Assembly: GCA_001774495.1 (NCBI GenBank)
Contig: MFAE01000011.1
Coordinates: forward strand, 1-32,291
Direction of reading: 5' to 3'
DNA from: Candidatus Campbellbacteria bacterium RIFOXYC2_FULL_35_25
GTDB taxonomy: Bacteria > Patescibacteriota > Minisyncoccia > Phycocordibacterales > UBA12079
Length of the DNA stretch: 32,291 bases
Shown: piece by piece, positions 15,717 to 23,507 of the stretch
Position numbering within the stretch: the stretch's first letter is position 1
How the letters are laid out: each line of letters starts with the position of its first letter
Position numbers and translations under genes: made by a program
The notes under the pieces: generated by a model
Seen by the model: only the letters and a program-made list of their open reading frames with translations
Told to the model about the DNA's origin: nothing
The model's database searches: none

Positions 15717-17084
15717 CTACGGTAACCAAGGATTATTACATTGATTAAGCTGTTGTAATAATTGGTTGTTTCTAATTACCAATTGTTCGCGATAATCCTC
15801 GGCATCACTCAATTCAATAGCATTATAGAGGCTTCCACTAGACTGTAAATTCTGATAATTTAGGGTGACTGAATTTAATTGTGCTGTTGTTGCTGAGGGA
15901 GAACTAATAACCGCCTTTAAAGAGTTTAGGTTGTTTATGTTGTTATTAGCGAGAGTGGTGTCGTTGGAAATATTGGTTTGGGCAACAGCAGTTGATGCTA
16001 TTTCATTATTTACAGCCACCACACTGGCTCCTTTTGCTATATAACAAGCCTTTAGGGACAGTAATGTATTCATAACACTGTTTGACGCTGTAAGAACTTG
16101 ATTATTCTTCCCAACAAAAGCATTTTCAGCAACAATATCAGCATTTATACCATTCAACAAACCAGTCAAAGTTGAGACATTCACTGTTTGTATTGTTCCA
16201 AGAGCTTGTAATAATGAAGTTCCTGAAGGTCCTGGGGTATTTGCAGCAAACAAACCAGTACTTCCAAGAACTTGCTCGGAGAGTGTTGTCAAAACACCCA
16301 TAATAATTTCGTCTATTTCGTCCGCGGCTACCAAAGCATCTTGTCCTGAACCGAGCGTTTTACTTATTGCTTGAGAAATTGTTTGTCCTGGTGTTATTGT
16401 TTGACAAGGAGAAGCTGGTCCATTTGGACAATCTTGCATAGCAAGAAAACCATCCGACCAATTCCACTTTGTTTGTTCTATTGTTTGTTTTCTTTCTATT
16501 TCAGCATCGAGTCTTTGTGATTCATTTATAAACGAACTTACAGGACTATTTCCTTTGTAAGTTGCATTTGACCACTCGTCCCAACCCCAAGTATATGCCG
16601 TTCCTTCTATATTCATATCAAGATAAGCGGGAGCGGGAGCGGCTATATGCTGCATTATAAGTGCAGAACGAATAACACCAGCAGAGGGACTGGCCCCTAA
16701 ACGGCCAGCAACCTCACTATCCCATTGCAGGGTAACATCTTCTTCTAATTGTCTCACAAAAAAATCCACATCTGTCACAAAAGCAGGCGCTCCAGAAAAA
16801 CCACTATTTATCCAAGAAATCGAACTTTCTGTCATCCCTTGTATAAGAGATTTGGCGGCAAAATAAGCAATAGGATCAAGAACAAACTCTTTCAAGTAGT
16901 CCTGCATAGAAAGAGCTAACTGTTTCACTGTGGTAACGGCTGTCATTGCGTTTTTAACAAAATTTCCTGGGTCAAAAACAACATCCCCCACTCCAAAAAG
17001 AGCCTCGGCTTTTTGTGTTTTATAAAAAAATGTTGGAAGAATCAACAAGTTTATTATTAAAAATATATTAATTATTTTTTTCAT
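15717..17084 (-). CDS. Secreted T4SS-associated protein (VirB5-position), function unknown
   Basis: 455 residues with a signal peptide (KKIINIFLIINLLILPTFFYKTQKAEA|LFG). The N-terminal 130 residues contain long amphipathic helices (AMTAVTTVKQLALSMQDYLKEFVLDPIAYFAAKSLIQGM) and a DVDFFVRQLEEDVTLQWDS motif. The C-terminal third is Asn/Ser/Thr-rich helical text with many short repeats (NNINNLNSLKAV). Its position directly upstream of the VirB6-like gene and its helical secreted nature resemble VirB5/TrbJ-type minor pilus proteins, but sequence alone does not prove this. Few cysteines, with one pair near CPNGPASPC. It is separated from the next upstream gene by only 2 bp, so clearly operonic. Confidence 0.65.
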   Translation of the reverse strand: MKKIINIFLIINLLILPTFFYKTQKAEALFGVGDVVFDPGNFVKNAMTAVTTVKQLALSMQDYLKEFVLDPIAYFAAKSLIQGMTESSISWINSGFSGAPAFVTDVDFFVRQLEEDVTLQWDSEVAGRLGASPSAGVIRSALIMQHIAAPAPAYLDMNIEGTAYTWGWDEWSNATYKGNSPVSSFINESQRLDAEIERKQTIEQTKWNWSDGFLAMQDCPNGPASPCQTITPGQTISQAISKTLGSGQDALVAADEIDEIIMGVLTTLSEQVLGSTGLFAANTPGPSGTSLLQALGTIQTVNVSTLTGLLNGINADIVAENAFVGKNNQVLTASNSVMNTLLSLKACYIAKGASVVAVNNEIASTAVAQTNISNDTTLANNNINNLNSLKAVISSPSATTAQLNSVTLNYQNLQSSGSLYNAIELSDAEDYREQLVIRNNQLLQQLNQCNNPWLP

Positions 17085-17086
17085 TT

Positions 17087-18001
17087 TTAATTTATATTAT
17101 TATCTTTTAAATAGGTTCCTATTTTGAAAAACTCTCCCACAAATTTTTCTTGATTTTCAAAATATTTTTTAGCACCAGTTAAACCTCTCAAAGGGTCTTC
17201 CATAGAAAGAGACATGTCTTCAATGTTTTTAATTAAATTTCCTAGTATTGTTACAATATTTAAATGGTTGTTTACAAGGTCTGATGGGGTTATTATTTTA
17301 ACCAGTTCATTTTGTAAGTTTATATAGTTTATGGCAGACTTTTTCAATTTTTCAATTTCTTTACTGTCGTTGTTTTCTAATGCTCTTTTCAAAACAAGAA
17401 GGTCATTTTCTCCGTTTGTATAAGTGCCCAAAACAGAAACAATCTTGTCGTAGTATGTCTTAACAGAATCTTGACTATTGTTTGTTGTTTTTATGTCGGA
17501 GATTGAATATTTATTTGATGAACTTTCTAAAACATTTTCCAAAACAATTGAATCTATTAATTTTTCCTTATTGGTATCGGTCAACAAACCAGCTTGTTTT
17601 AGCCCAATATATCCGATTAGCAAGTCTTTTGAGGCTAGGTCTGTTCTATTTAAATCTTTCCTGTTTTCCAACTCTTTTTTGTAATTATCAAAATAAGTAT
17701 AAAAACCTTCTTCGGTTAGTCTATTATCTTTTTTAAACTCATCTTTGTCGCTTATACCATCCCCATCGGTATCGGGATTGTTTGAATCTGTTTTTAATAA
17801 AAATTCTTCCCAATCCATAAGACCATCTCCGTCAGTATCCTCGTCTGTTTTGTTTATTTTAGTAGCATCGTCTTGGTTGGATGAAAAAGAAAAAGTTGCT
17901 TTGTTGTCATTTTTAAAAACAAAAAAATAAACACCAAAAATGACAGCAACTACAAAAAAAACAGATACTAGTTTTTCACTGGGTAACCAATCTTTATTCA
18001 T
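17087..18001 (-). CDS. Membrane-anchored protein with calcium-binding DxDGDG repeats
   Basis: 304 residues: a short cytoplasmic start, one transmembrane helix (about 11-28, VSVFFVVAVIFGVYFFVF), and then two consecutive D-x-D-G-D-G loops, DEDTDGDGLMDWEEF (about 53-67) and DTDGDGISDKDEF (about 77-89), of the thrombospondin type-3/EF-hand-like kind. These bind calcium and rigidify linkers. The remaining 200 residues are helical and extracytoplasmic without recognised motifs. It is the first gene of the T4SS transcription unit. A TATAAT lies 6 bp before its ATG, suggesting a leaderless operon message. It may be an anchor or spacer between the membrane and the outer part of the machine. Confidence 0.72.
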   Translation of the reverse strand: MNKDWLPSEKLVSVFFVVAVIFGVYFFVFKNDNKATFSFSSNQDDATKINKTDEDTDGDGLMDWEEFLLKTDSNNPDTDGDGISDKDEFKKDNRLTEEGFYTYFDNYKKELENRKDLNRTDLASKDLLIGYIGLKQAGLLTDTNKEKLIDSIVLENVLESSSNKYSISDIKTTNNSQDSVKTYYDKIVSVLGTYTNGENDLLVLKRALENNDSKEIEKLKKSAINYINLQNELVKIITPSDLVNNHLNIVTILGNLIKNIEDMSLSMEDPLRGLTGAKKYFENQEKFVGEFFKIGTYLKDNNIN

Positions 18002-18007
18002 GGCTAA

Positions 18008-18013
18008 ATTATA
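18008..18013 (-). promoter_or_regulatory. Candidate -10 box of the T4SS operon, leaderless
   Basis: TATAAT on the minus strand, 6 bp before the ATG at 18001. No good -35 is visible, because the ksgA terminator stem occupies that place. Confidence 0.35.
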
Positions 18014-18015
18014 GC

Positions 18016-18047
18016 AAAAAAATTACTTATTTCTTAGTAATTTTTTT
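18016..18047 (-). terminator. Intrinsic terminator after ksgA
   Basis: 12-bp inverted repeat AAAAAAATTACT / AGTAATTTTTTT with an 8-nt loop, 16 bp beyond the ksgA stop. The T run lies within the 3' arm on either strand. Confidence 0.65.
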
Positions 18048-18062
18048 GTGTATAACTTTTGT

Positions 18063-18884
18063 TTAATTAATCTTTATAAACAAACTTTTCCAATCATTTT
18101 TTGATAAATTCTCTGCCCTTATTTTTGGTGAAAAATTTAATTCTTGAAAAGATTTATTTAAAATTTCCTTGTTTAGTTCTTTTTTTTCATCATAATCTGT
18201 AATCAAATTATTAATTAAAGTCTTTCTTTTGTGGGAAAAACCGGCTTTTACTAGATAAAAAAAGTCTTTTTCTGCTATTTTTTTATGTTTTTCTCCTTCT
18301 TTTTCTTCTTTAAAGAAATTCTTTGAAATATTATTAATCAACAAAATAGCTGAATCAACTTTTGGTTTCGGTGAAAAATTCTCGGCTTTTACTGTTTTTA
18401 CATATTTAGGATCACCATAAATTTTGACACTTATCGATAAAATACTTTCTGGTAATTGTGTAATTCTCTTTGCTACTTCTTTTTGAACCATTAAAACCAT
18501 CATCGTTGGTTGTTTTTTTTCTGATAAAAATTTTTTAACTATTTTACCTGTAATATAATAAGGTATATTTGCAACTATTTTATAATCTTCTTTTAAAAAT
18601 ATATCTTTTGCTTCAAAATCTAGAATATCCCCATAAATTACTTTTAACTTATCTTTTTTAATATAATTTTCAAACTTCTCTTCTAAATAAGAAATCAACC
18701 TTATATCTTTTTCAACAACTATAACCTTTCCAGCTTTATCTAAAAGTTTTTCAGTCAAAACACCTTTTCCTGGCCCTATTTCTAAAATAAAATCATTATC
18801 ACTGATATCAGCTGTTTCAACAATCTTATTAATAATATTACCTGACTTTAAAAAGTTTTGTCCTAGTGTTTTTTTATTCTGCAT
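18063..18884 (-). CDS. rsmA: 16S rRNA (adenine(1518)-N6/adenine(1519)-N6)-dimethyltransferase
   Basis: 273 residues from MQNKKTLGQNFLKSGNIINKI, the normal KsgA start. The SAM-binding motif I is ILEIGPGKGVLTEKLL (about 33-48). Motif II VIVVEKD and the catalytic motif IV VANIPYYITGKIVKKFL (N-x-P-Y) are intact, and the C-terminal helical domain contains KAGFSHKRKTLINNL. It dimethylates two adjacent adenines near the 3' end of 16S rRNA late in 30S assembly. The track start at 18974 adds 30 residues (MFVNKILISLSTYPHYHIY...) translated from an AT-repeat region and is rejected. Upstream is the DnaA-box-like cluster; downstream is an intrinsic terminator. Confidence 0.95.
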   Translation of the reverse strand: MQNKKTLGQNFLKSGNIINKIVETADISDNDFILEIGPGKGVLTEKLLDKAGKVIVVEKDIRLISYLEEKFENYIKKDKLKVIYGDILDFEAKDIFLKEDYKIVANIPYYITGKIVKKFLSEKKQPTMMVLMVQKEVAKRITQLPESILSISVKIYGDPKYVKTVKAENFSPKPKVDSAILLINNISKNFFKEEKEGEKHKKIAEKDFFYLVKAGFSHKRKTLINNLITDYDEKKELNKEILNKSFQELNFSPKIRAENLSKNDWKSLFIKIN

Positions 18885-19104
18885 ATATTGTTTATATATT
18901 ATATATATATCTATTATATATATATGATAATGTGGATATGTTGATAAACTAATTAAAATCTTATTTACAAACAACTTTATACTTCTTATTAATATAACAA
19001 ACTGTTAATAAATAAACATCAACTGTTAATAAACTTTAAATAATAATAAACTTTGTTTATAAACAGTTTGATATTAGATATTTATCAACCTACTTTTAAA
19101 CAGA
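18885..19104. other. ksgA-uvrD gap with clustered DnaA-box-like motifs
   Basis: 220 bp with no gene. An (AT)n tract (18891-18925) is followed by TGTGGATAT (18931), TGTTGATAA (18939-18947), TGTTAATAA twice (19003, 19024), a palindromic TTTATAAACA (19056-19065) and TTATCAACC (19082). All are one or two changes from TTATCCACA or its complement. A 15-bp word, CAAACTGTTAATAAA, occurs at 18998, again minus its first base at 19020, and inverted with one change at 19056-19070. It could be a DnaA-regulated promoter, a DnaA-titration site or an alternative origin. Confidence 0.5.
18998..19070. repeat. Iteron-like CAAACTGTTAATAAA repeats
   Basis: Copies at 18998-19012 (+), 19020-19033 (+, 14 bp shared) and 19056-19070 (-, one mismatch). 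Confidence 0.75.
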
Positions 19105-21060
19105 TTAAAAATCTAAATAAATTATTTTTTCCTCATTATTATTTGTCTCAATAATTTCCTCTTCTATTAAATTATTACTTATATCAGATATAAATTCAGA
19201 AGGTTGATTCATTTGTCTTGAACCAAAAATAGTTCTTACTGAAGAGAAAGACAAAAATATTTTTTTTCTCGCCCTGGTTAAAGCAACATAAAACAGTCTT
19301 CTTTCTTCTTCTTTTTGATTTTCTGTTTGTCTTTCAAAATCCCTTTTACTAGGAAATAATTTATCTTCTAATCCTGTTATAAAAACATAATCAAACTCCA
19401 AACCTTTAGAAGAATGAACCGTCATAAGTTTAACCTTTTCTTTTCTTTGTTGATTTTTGTCTACCTCATCTTGGTCAGTGGCCAAAATAGCATCTTCTAA
19501 AAGCTTCTCAATTCCCTCTGGTGTTGGTAAATAATCATATTTTGTAGCCAAAGTAACAAATTCCCTTATATTTTCTAACCTTTCTTTATCCTCTTCTGTT
19601 CCATTTTTTAGTTTTTCTTCAAGGCCAGTTTCTTTTAATATAAATTTAATAGTGTCTGAAGGTTTTTCTTCTAAAGCAGTTTTTTTTATTTTGTCTATTA
19701 TTTTATAAAAATTTTCAACCTTCATTTTTACATTTGTACTCAGTTCATCTTGTTTGTTTGAAAATACTTTTAAAATAGTTAAAGGACCGATACCTCTTGG
19801 AGGAATATTAATTATCCTTTTCATATCAATCAGACTTTCTGGGTTTAAAGAACCTCTTATAAAAGACATAATATCTTTTATTTCTTTTCTTTCAAAAAAC
19901 TTTGTTCCTAATACTTGATAAGGAATATTTTCCAACATAAAATATTCTTCTAAAACCCTAGACTGAAAATTAGCCCTATATAAAATAGCAATTTCATCAG
20001 GAGAAACTTCTTTTTCTAATAATTCTTTTACCCTTTTTGCTACTTCTTGGGCTTCGTTGTTTTCTGTATAATTTGAAATTACGCTTATTTTTTCACCTTC
20101 TTCTTTGTTTGTAAAAAGATTTTTTTCTTTCCTTATTTTATTTTTCTTAATTATATCGTTAGCCGCATTTAGGATTGTTTTGGTAGAACGGTAATTTTCT
20201 TCCAATACAATAGTGTTAACTTTTTGGAAGTCTTTTTCAAAATTTAAGATATTTTCAACATCGGCTCCTCTCCATGAATAAATATTTTGGTCCATATCAC
20301 CAACAACACAAATATTGTTATTTTTTTGTGAAAGCAGTTTTGATATTTCATACTGAACCCTGTTTGTGTCTTGATACTCATCAATATGAATATATTTCCA
20401 AAGGTTTTGGTAGTGGTCTCTCACCTCGGCATCATTTTTTAAAAGAAGAGCTGTTTTTAAAAGCAAATCATCAAAGTCCAGTGCCTTTTCTTTTTCTAAA
20501 ATTTTTTCGTAATCATCCCAAACACGAGAAACTATTTTTGTAAAATATTCGGTGTTGTTTTTTTTTGCGTAATCTTTGTGTGTTAAAAAATTACCCTTCT
20601 GTCTTGAAATTACCCCAAGTATTTTTGCTGGTTCAAATAATTTTAGATCAAAATTATTTTGAATAAGTGACTCCTTTACTGCTTTTTTTGAGTCATTTTT
20701 ATCAAAAATATTAAAATATCTAGAGATATTTAGTTTTTGAGAATTTTCTCTTAGGATATGAACCCCTAAGGCATGAAATGTTTTTATAAAAGGTTTGTTT
20801 TGGTTGTTGGTCGGAAAGTTTATTTGATTATCTTCGGTAAGCATTTTTTCTATTCTCTCTTGCATTTCTTTAGAAGCCTTGTTGGTAAAGGTAACCGCCA
20901 AAATAGAAGAGGGGTTTACCCCTTCTTTTATAAGGTGAATTATTCTGTGAGTGATGGTTCTCGTTTTTCCAGCCCCTGCCCCGGCAAGGATAAGTATAGG
21001 CCCTTCTTTTTGAAGAACAGCCTCCTTTTGTGCTGGGTTTAAGTCTTTTAGGTGTTGCAT
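19105..21060 (-). CDS. pcrA: UvrD/PcrA-type superfamily 1 DNA helicase
   Basis: 651 residues with all SF1A helicase motifs: Q motif LNPAQKEAVL, Walker A AGAGAGKTRTITHRI (about 26-40), motif Ia VTFTNKASKEMQERI, motif II HIDEYQDTNRVQYEI, motif III VVGDMDQNIYSWRGADVENI, motif IV VLEENYRST, motif V KVKLMTVHSSKGLEFDYVFITGLE and motif VI RRLFYVALTRARKKI. It unwinds 3'-5' in nucleotide excision and mismatch repair and clears replication blocks. The C-terminus is short and acidic, lacking a clear PcrA/UvrD RNAP-binding Tudor tail. A candidate -10 (TATAGT) lies 6 bp before the ATG. PcrA, UvrD and Rep cannot be separated from sequence alone. Confidence 0.93.
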   Translation of the reverse strand: MQHLKDLNPAQKEAVLQKEGPILILAGAGAGKTRTITHRIIHLIKEGVNPSSILAVTFTNKASKEMQERIEKMLTEDNQINFPTNNQNKPFIKTFHALGVHILRENSQKLNISRYFNIFDKNDSKKAVKESLIQNNFDLKLFEPAKILGVISRQKGNFLTHKDYAKKNNTEYFTKIVSRVWDDYEKILEKEKALDFDDLLLKTALLLKNDAEVRDHYQNLWKYIHIDEYQDTNRVQYEISKLLSQKNNNICVVGDMDQNIYSWRGADVENILNFEKDFQKVNTIVLEENYRSTKTILNAANDIIKKNKIRKEKNLFTNKEEGEKISVISNYTENNEAQEVAKRVKELLEKEVSPDEIAILYRANFQSRVLEEYFMLENIPYQVLGTKFFERKEIKDIMSFIRGSLNPESLIDMKRIINIPPRGIGPLTILKVFSNKQDELSTNVKMKVENFYKIIDKIKKTALEEKPSDTIKFILKETGLEEKLKNGTEEDKERLENIREFVTLATKYDYLPTPEGIEKLLEDAILATDQDEVDKNQQRKEKVKLMTVHSSKGLEFDYVFITGLEDKLFPSKRDFERQTENQKEEERRLFYVALTRARKKIFLSFSSVRTIFGSRQMNQPSEFISDISNNLIEEEIIETNNNEEKIIYLDF

Positions 21061-21379
21061 TGGGATACTATAACATGAAAGAGCTCATAGCTTACAGCCT
21101 AAAGCAGACAATAATAGAATTATAAGAGTAATGGATTATTAATTGTGAATCGTGAATTAAGAATTATGAATTGTGGAGATGAATTTTGGAGAAGCCAAAA
21201 TTCATCTGTTTAAAAATTAAAAAATTTAAAATTATTGATAAATTTCCGTTAAAAAAAATAAAAATTTTTGTATTTGGCTCTGTAGAGCCTTTTGGTTATC
21301 CCCATTCTGGTTGACCGAGACCTCTCATTTGCTAAAATTATAAGTAAGATTATCTACTATAAATAGTTTGTTAAATAGG
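21061..21379. other. Divergent gap between uvrD and the M23 gene: repeats and hairpins
   Basis: No gene seen. It holds heptamer array CTTACAG/CCTAAAG/CAGACAA (21091-21111), a second array GTGAATC/GTGAATT/AAGAATT/ATGAATT (21145-21172), the hairpin at 21177-21207, a small GGCTCT/AGAGCC hairpin (21276-21289) and a TTATCCCCA DnaA-box-like word (21296-21304). Confidence 0.6.
21177..21207. repeat. Hairpin AGATGAATTTTGG / CCAAAATTCATCT
   Basis: 13-bp perfect inverted repeat with an AGAAG loop. Nearly the same hairpin recurs at 23508-23535. Confidence 0.85.
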
Positions 21380-21407
21380 TTGACTTTCTGTTTTTGTAGT
21401 ATATAAT
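21380..21407 (+). promoter_or_regulatory. sigma70-type promoter of the M23/LysM gene
   Basis: TTGACT, a 16-bp spacer, TATAAT. Predicted start near 21414, giving a leader of about 137 nt. The surrounding GGTTGACTTT word also occurs at the promoter at 31841-31869. Confidence 0.75.
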
Positions 21408-21413
21408 CTTGGG

Positions 21414-21550
21414 TATTGTTGAAAATTTGAATGGCAGTGGGTTTTTAAAAACCCTGGAAGACACCCGGTTATTAACTAACACTTTAACTTATTTTATCTA
21501 ACCAACAGGAATCTGATTTATCCAATAAACGGATAGAGAAGACGACAAAG
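21414..21550 (+). promoter_or_regulatory. Structured 5' leader of the M23/LysM gene
   Basis: Contains a palindromic hairpin GGGTTTTTAAAAACCC (21439-21454) extended by CAG/CTG with a bulge, and complementary GGTTA/TAACC words further down. No known riboswitch class was recognised. Confidence 0.4.
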
Positions 21551-22567
21551 TTGTTTTTGAAGAGACTTTTTGTTTTGAGGCTCGTTTTTGGTGTTTCTAT
21601 AGTAATTTTATTTCCCTTATCAGTACAGGCAAATATTTTTTCATTTGTTTCCGATCTTTTTAATAATAGCGTTGATATAATAGACAAGACAGCCACCAAC
21701 TCTCAAAACATGGCTTTGTTGGAAGCTTCTTTAGGTGTTGATCCTAATTTAGCCAAAGGAGGTGGCGAAATCGTGATTGTTGAGAATACCGCCCTGCTTT
21801 CAGAGACCGGCCCATCGGGGACTGTTCTTGATATTAAAGACCAAGTTGCAAGCGACCAAATAAGTATCTATGTTGTTAGGAAGGGAGACTCTCTTTCTCA
21901 GATAGCAAAAATGTTTAATGTTTCAGTAAATACCATTATTTGGGCAAACGATTTACATAAAAGTACAATTAAAGAAGGTCAAACTCTTGTTATTTTGCCG
22001 ATCTCGGGTGTGAGACATACTGTTGTTGCTGGTGAAACTTTAGCTAGTATTGCAAAGAAATATAAAGGAGATTTAGATGAAATTTCTCAATTTAATAATA
22101 TAGATTCAAAGGCCTCTTTAGCTGTTGGAGATGTCGTTGTCGTTCCTGATGGCGAAATGAATTCTTATAGTTATGGGACAACGAGTTCTGCTGTTGTTAA
22201 AGGAGCTGGAGGTCCTTCTTATAGTAGTGGTTATTATCTAAAACCAGTAAATGGTAGAAAGTCCCAAGGGCTCCATGGTTATAATGCGGTTGATATTGCG
22301 GCATCAACAGGAACCCCAATTTTTGCATCCGCTTCGGGGCAAGTTATTCTAAGTAAAAATTCTGGATGGAATGGTGGTTATGGTAATTATGTTGTTATTA
22401 AACACAATAATGGAACACAAACTCTTTATGCTCACATGAGTCAAGACATTGTTTATGTGGGGCAAGGGGTTGTCCAAGGACAAGTAATCGGTTATGTTGG
22501 GTCTACCGGAAAATCAACCGGCCCACATATTCACTTCGAGGTTCGCGGAGCTAAAAATCCATTTTAG
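21551..22567 (+). CDS. Secreted LysM-M23 peptidoglycan hydrolase
   Basis: About 338 residues. A hydrophobic signal (LRLVFGVSIVILFPLSVQA|N) precedes two LysM peptidoglycan-binding domains (YVVRKGDSLSQIAKMFNVSVNTIIWAND, about 101-146; HTVVAGETLASIAKKYKGDLDEISQFNN, about 154-197). A C-terminal LytM/M23 metallopeptidase domain (about 230-338) follows, with LYAHMS and the zinc-binding HIHFEVR. The first zinc-ligand motif is unusual: GLHGYNAVDIA has its histidine two residues further from the aspartate than the common H-x-G-x-D. There is no ATG near the N-terminus, so the start is taken as TTG at 21551 (TTG at 21557 is also possible). It probably cuts or remodels cell-wall peptides. Its last codons form half of a 46-nt perfect palindrome. 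Confidence 0.87.
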   Translation: MFLKRLFVLRLVFGVSIVILFPLSVQANIFSFVSDLFNNSVDIIDKTATNSQNMALLEASLGVDPNLAKGGGEIVIVENTALLSETGPSGTVLDIKDQVASDQISIYVVRKGDSLSQIAKMFNVSVNTIIWANDLHKSTIKEGQTLVILPISGVRHTVVAGETLASIAKKYKGDLDEISQFNNIDSKASLAVGDVVVVPDGEMNSYSYGTTSSAVVKGAGGPSYSSGYYLKPVNGRKSQGLHGYNAVDIAASTGTPIFASASGQVILSKNSGWNGGYGNYVVIKHNNGTQTLYAHMSQDIVYVGQGVVQGQVIGYVGSTGKSTGPHIHFEVRGAKNPF

Positions 22568-22597
22568 TTTTTTGCAAAAAACTAAAATGGATTTTTA
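22552..22597. terminator. Perfect 46-nt palindrome over the M23 stop codon
   Basis: Two 23-nt arms (TAAAAATCCATTTTAG... and its exact complement) meet at a central TGCA. The M23 stop codon TAG (22565-22567) lies in the first arm. The 3' side ends in TTTTTA, so it could terminate the plus-strand transcript. Confidence 0.75.
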
Positions 22598-22620
22598 GTG
22601 AGCAATAAGTAATAAGATTT

Positions 22621-22660
22621 AAAAAAACACCCGCAAAGCGAGTGATTTTTTGTTTTTTAG
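22621..22660. terminator. Bidirectional intrinsic terminator
   Basis: CACCCGC-AAA-GCGAGTG stem (one mismatch) with an A run before and a T run after. It serves the M23 transcript on plus and the coiled-coil gene on minus. Confidence 0.8.
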
Positions 22661-22668
22661 ATTATTTT

Positions 22669-22959
22669 TTACTTTTGTTGTTCCCGACTTTTTCTTAATG
22701 TTTCTTCTGCTTCTTTTTTAACTCTATCTAATTCTCTCATTGTTGAATCTTGTTTATTTTTAGTTGTGTTTATTTCACCCTCTATCTTTCTCTCCTCTCC
22801 CTCAATTCTTCTAAGTTCTCTTTCCGCTTCTTTTCCTTTTGAGACCTCATCTTCTTTTTGTTTTTTTTCTGACTGAAGTGTTCTTAAACTTGATTCAAGT
22901 TGCATCAGTTTTGTGGTATCTTGTTGTATTTCTCTTTCTAAAGCATCTAAATTTGACAT
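22669..22959 (-). CDS. Small coiled-coil protein, function unknown
   Basis: 96 residues, almost entirely one long charged coiled coil from residue 4 to the end, with heptad spacing of Leu/Met and many Glu/Lys/Arg/Gln (ALEREIQQDTTKLMQLESSLRTLQSEKKQKEDEVSK). No signal, membrane segment or cysteine. It could be a structural or scaffolding protein in the cytoplasm. It ends beside a bidirectional terminator. It is a real gene by its codon pattern and flanks, but no family is recognised. Confidence 0.6.
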   Translation of the reverse strand: MSNLDALEREIQQDTTKLMQLESSLRTLQSEKKQKEDEVSKGKEAERELRRIEGEERKIEGEINTTKNKQDSTMRELDRVKKEAEETLRKSREQQK

Positions 22960-23004
22960 ATTTTTTTAAATTAAATTTAATAATTACTAATATAATAACA
23001 TAGA

Positions 23005-23451
23005 TTATTTTTTTAAATCTATTTTCTTTTTATCAAAACCAAAGTTTTTTTCATCAATCAAATCTATAAAATCTAGTTTTAGTTTATACCAAAAATCTCC
23101 ATCTAAAATATCCATTGGTTTAGGCGGTATTTTGTAACCCCTTTTGGATAAGTGTTTGATGACTAAATCAAATCTCATTCCCTCCAGCCTTTCTGCTTTT
23201 CCTGAAAATTGTATACCAAAGTTATCTTCTTTGCTTTTATTACTGATGGTTATTGAGCCCGACACCAGATTATTTTTTTCAATAGCTTTTGAGTGTCGGC
23301 AATCTGGGGCAGACATCCAAAAAATATTTAAATCATCATCAAAAATATAAATAACATCAGCTACCCAGACTCCCCCGTCGTCAATCGTCCCTAAACTCAT
23401 TAGGTGCCCAGATTTTAAAACTTCTAGTATTCTTTGTTTAATATCTACCAT
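23005..23451 (-). CDS. Pyridoxamine 5'-phosphate oxidase-like (split-barrel) protein
   Basis: 148 residues. It begins VDIKQRILEVLKSGHLMSLGTIDDGGVWVADVIYIFDDDLNIFWMSAPDCRHSKAI, the characteristic opening of the PNPOx-like FMN-binding split-barrel superfamily: a helix, then strands reading SLGT...G..WV....Y..D..L.I.W.S....RH...I. The NNLVSGSITIS and GIQFSGKAERLEG segments complete the barrel. Whether it reduces flavin, binds haem or F420, or oxidises pyridoxamine phosphate cannot be told; true PdxH is longer. It is flanked upstream by the NNNACAG heptamer array and hairpin. Confidence 0.85.
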   Translation of the reverse strand: MVDIKQRILEVLKSGHLMSLGTIDDGGVWVADVIYIFDDDLNIFWMSAPDCRHSKAIEKNNLVSGSITISNKSKEDNFGIQFSGKAERLEGMRFDLVIKHLSKRGYKIPPKPMDILDGDFWYKLKLDFIDLIDEKNFGFDKKKIDLKK

Positions 23452-23461
23452 TTTTTTAAAG

Positions 23462-23503
23462 CTAACAGCTAACAGCTGACAGCTGACAGCCTACAGCTTA
23501 CAG
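23462..23503. repeat. Heptamer-period array: six NNNACAG units
   Basis: Six uninterrupted 7-bp units: CTAACAG, CTAACAG, CTGACAG, CTGACAG, CCTACAG, CTTACAG. This is the cleanest array in the window. Confidence 0.93.
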
Positions 23504-23507
23504 CTAG

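Noticed and set aside
18885-18974. N-terminal extension of ksgA
   Set aside because: Thirty residues read from AT repeats; KsgA homologues start near KKTLGQNFL.
21061-21550. tRNA or other structured housekeeping RNA in the long gap
   Set aside because: No T-loop motif or cloverleaf pairing was found; the content is repeats, hairpins, a promoter and a leader.
23462-23503. CRISPR-like array
   Set aside because: Units are 7 bp with no spacers and no cas genes nearby; this is a tandem heptamer repeat.
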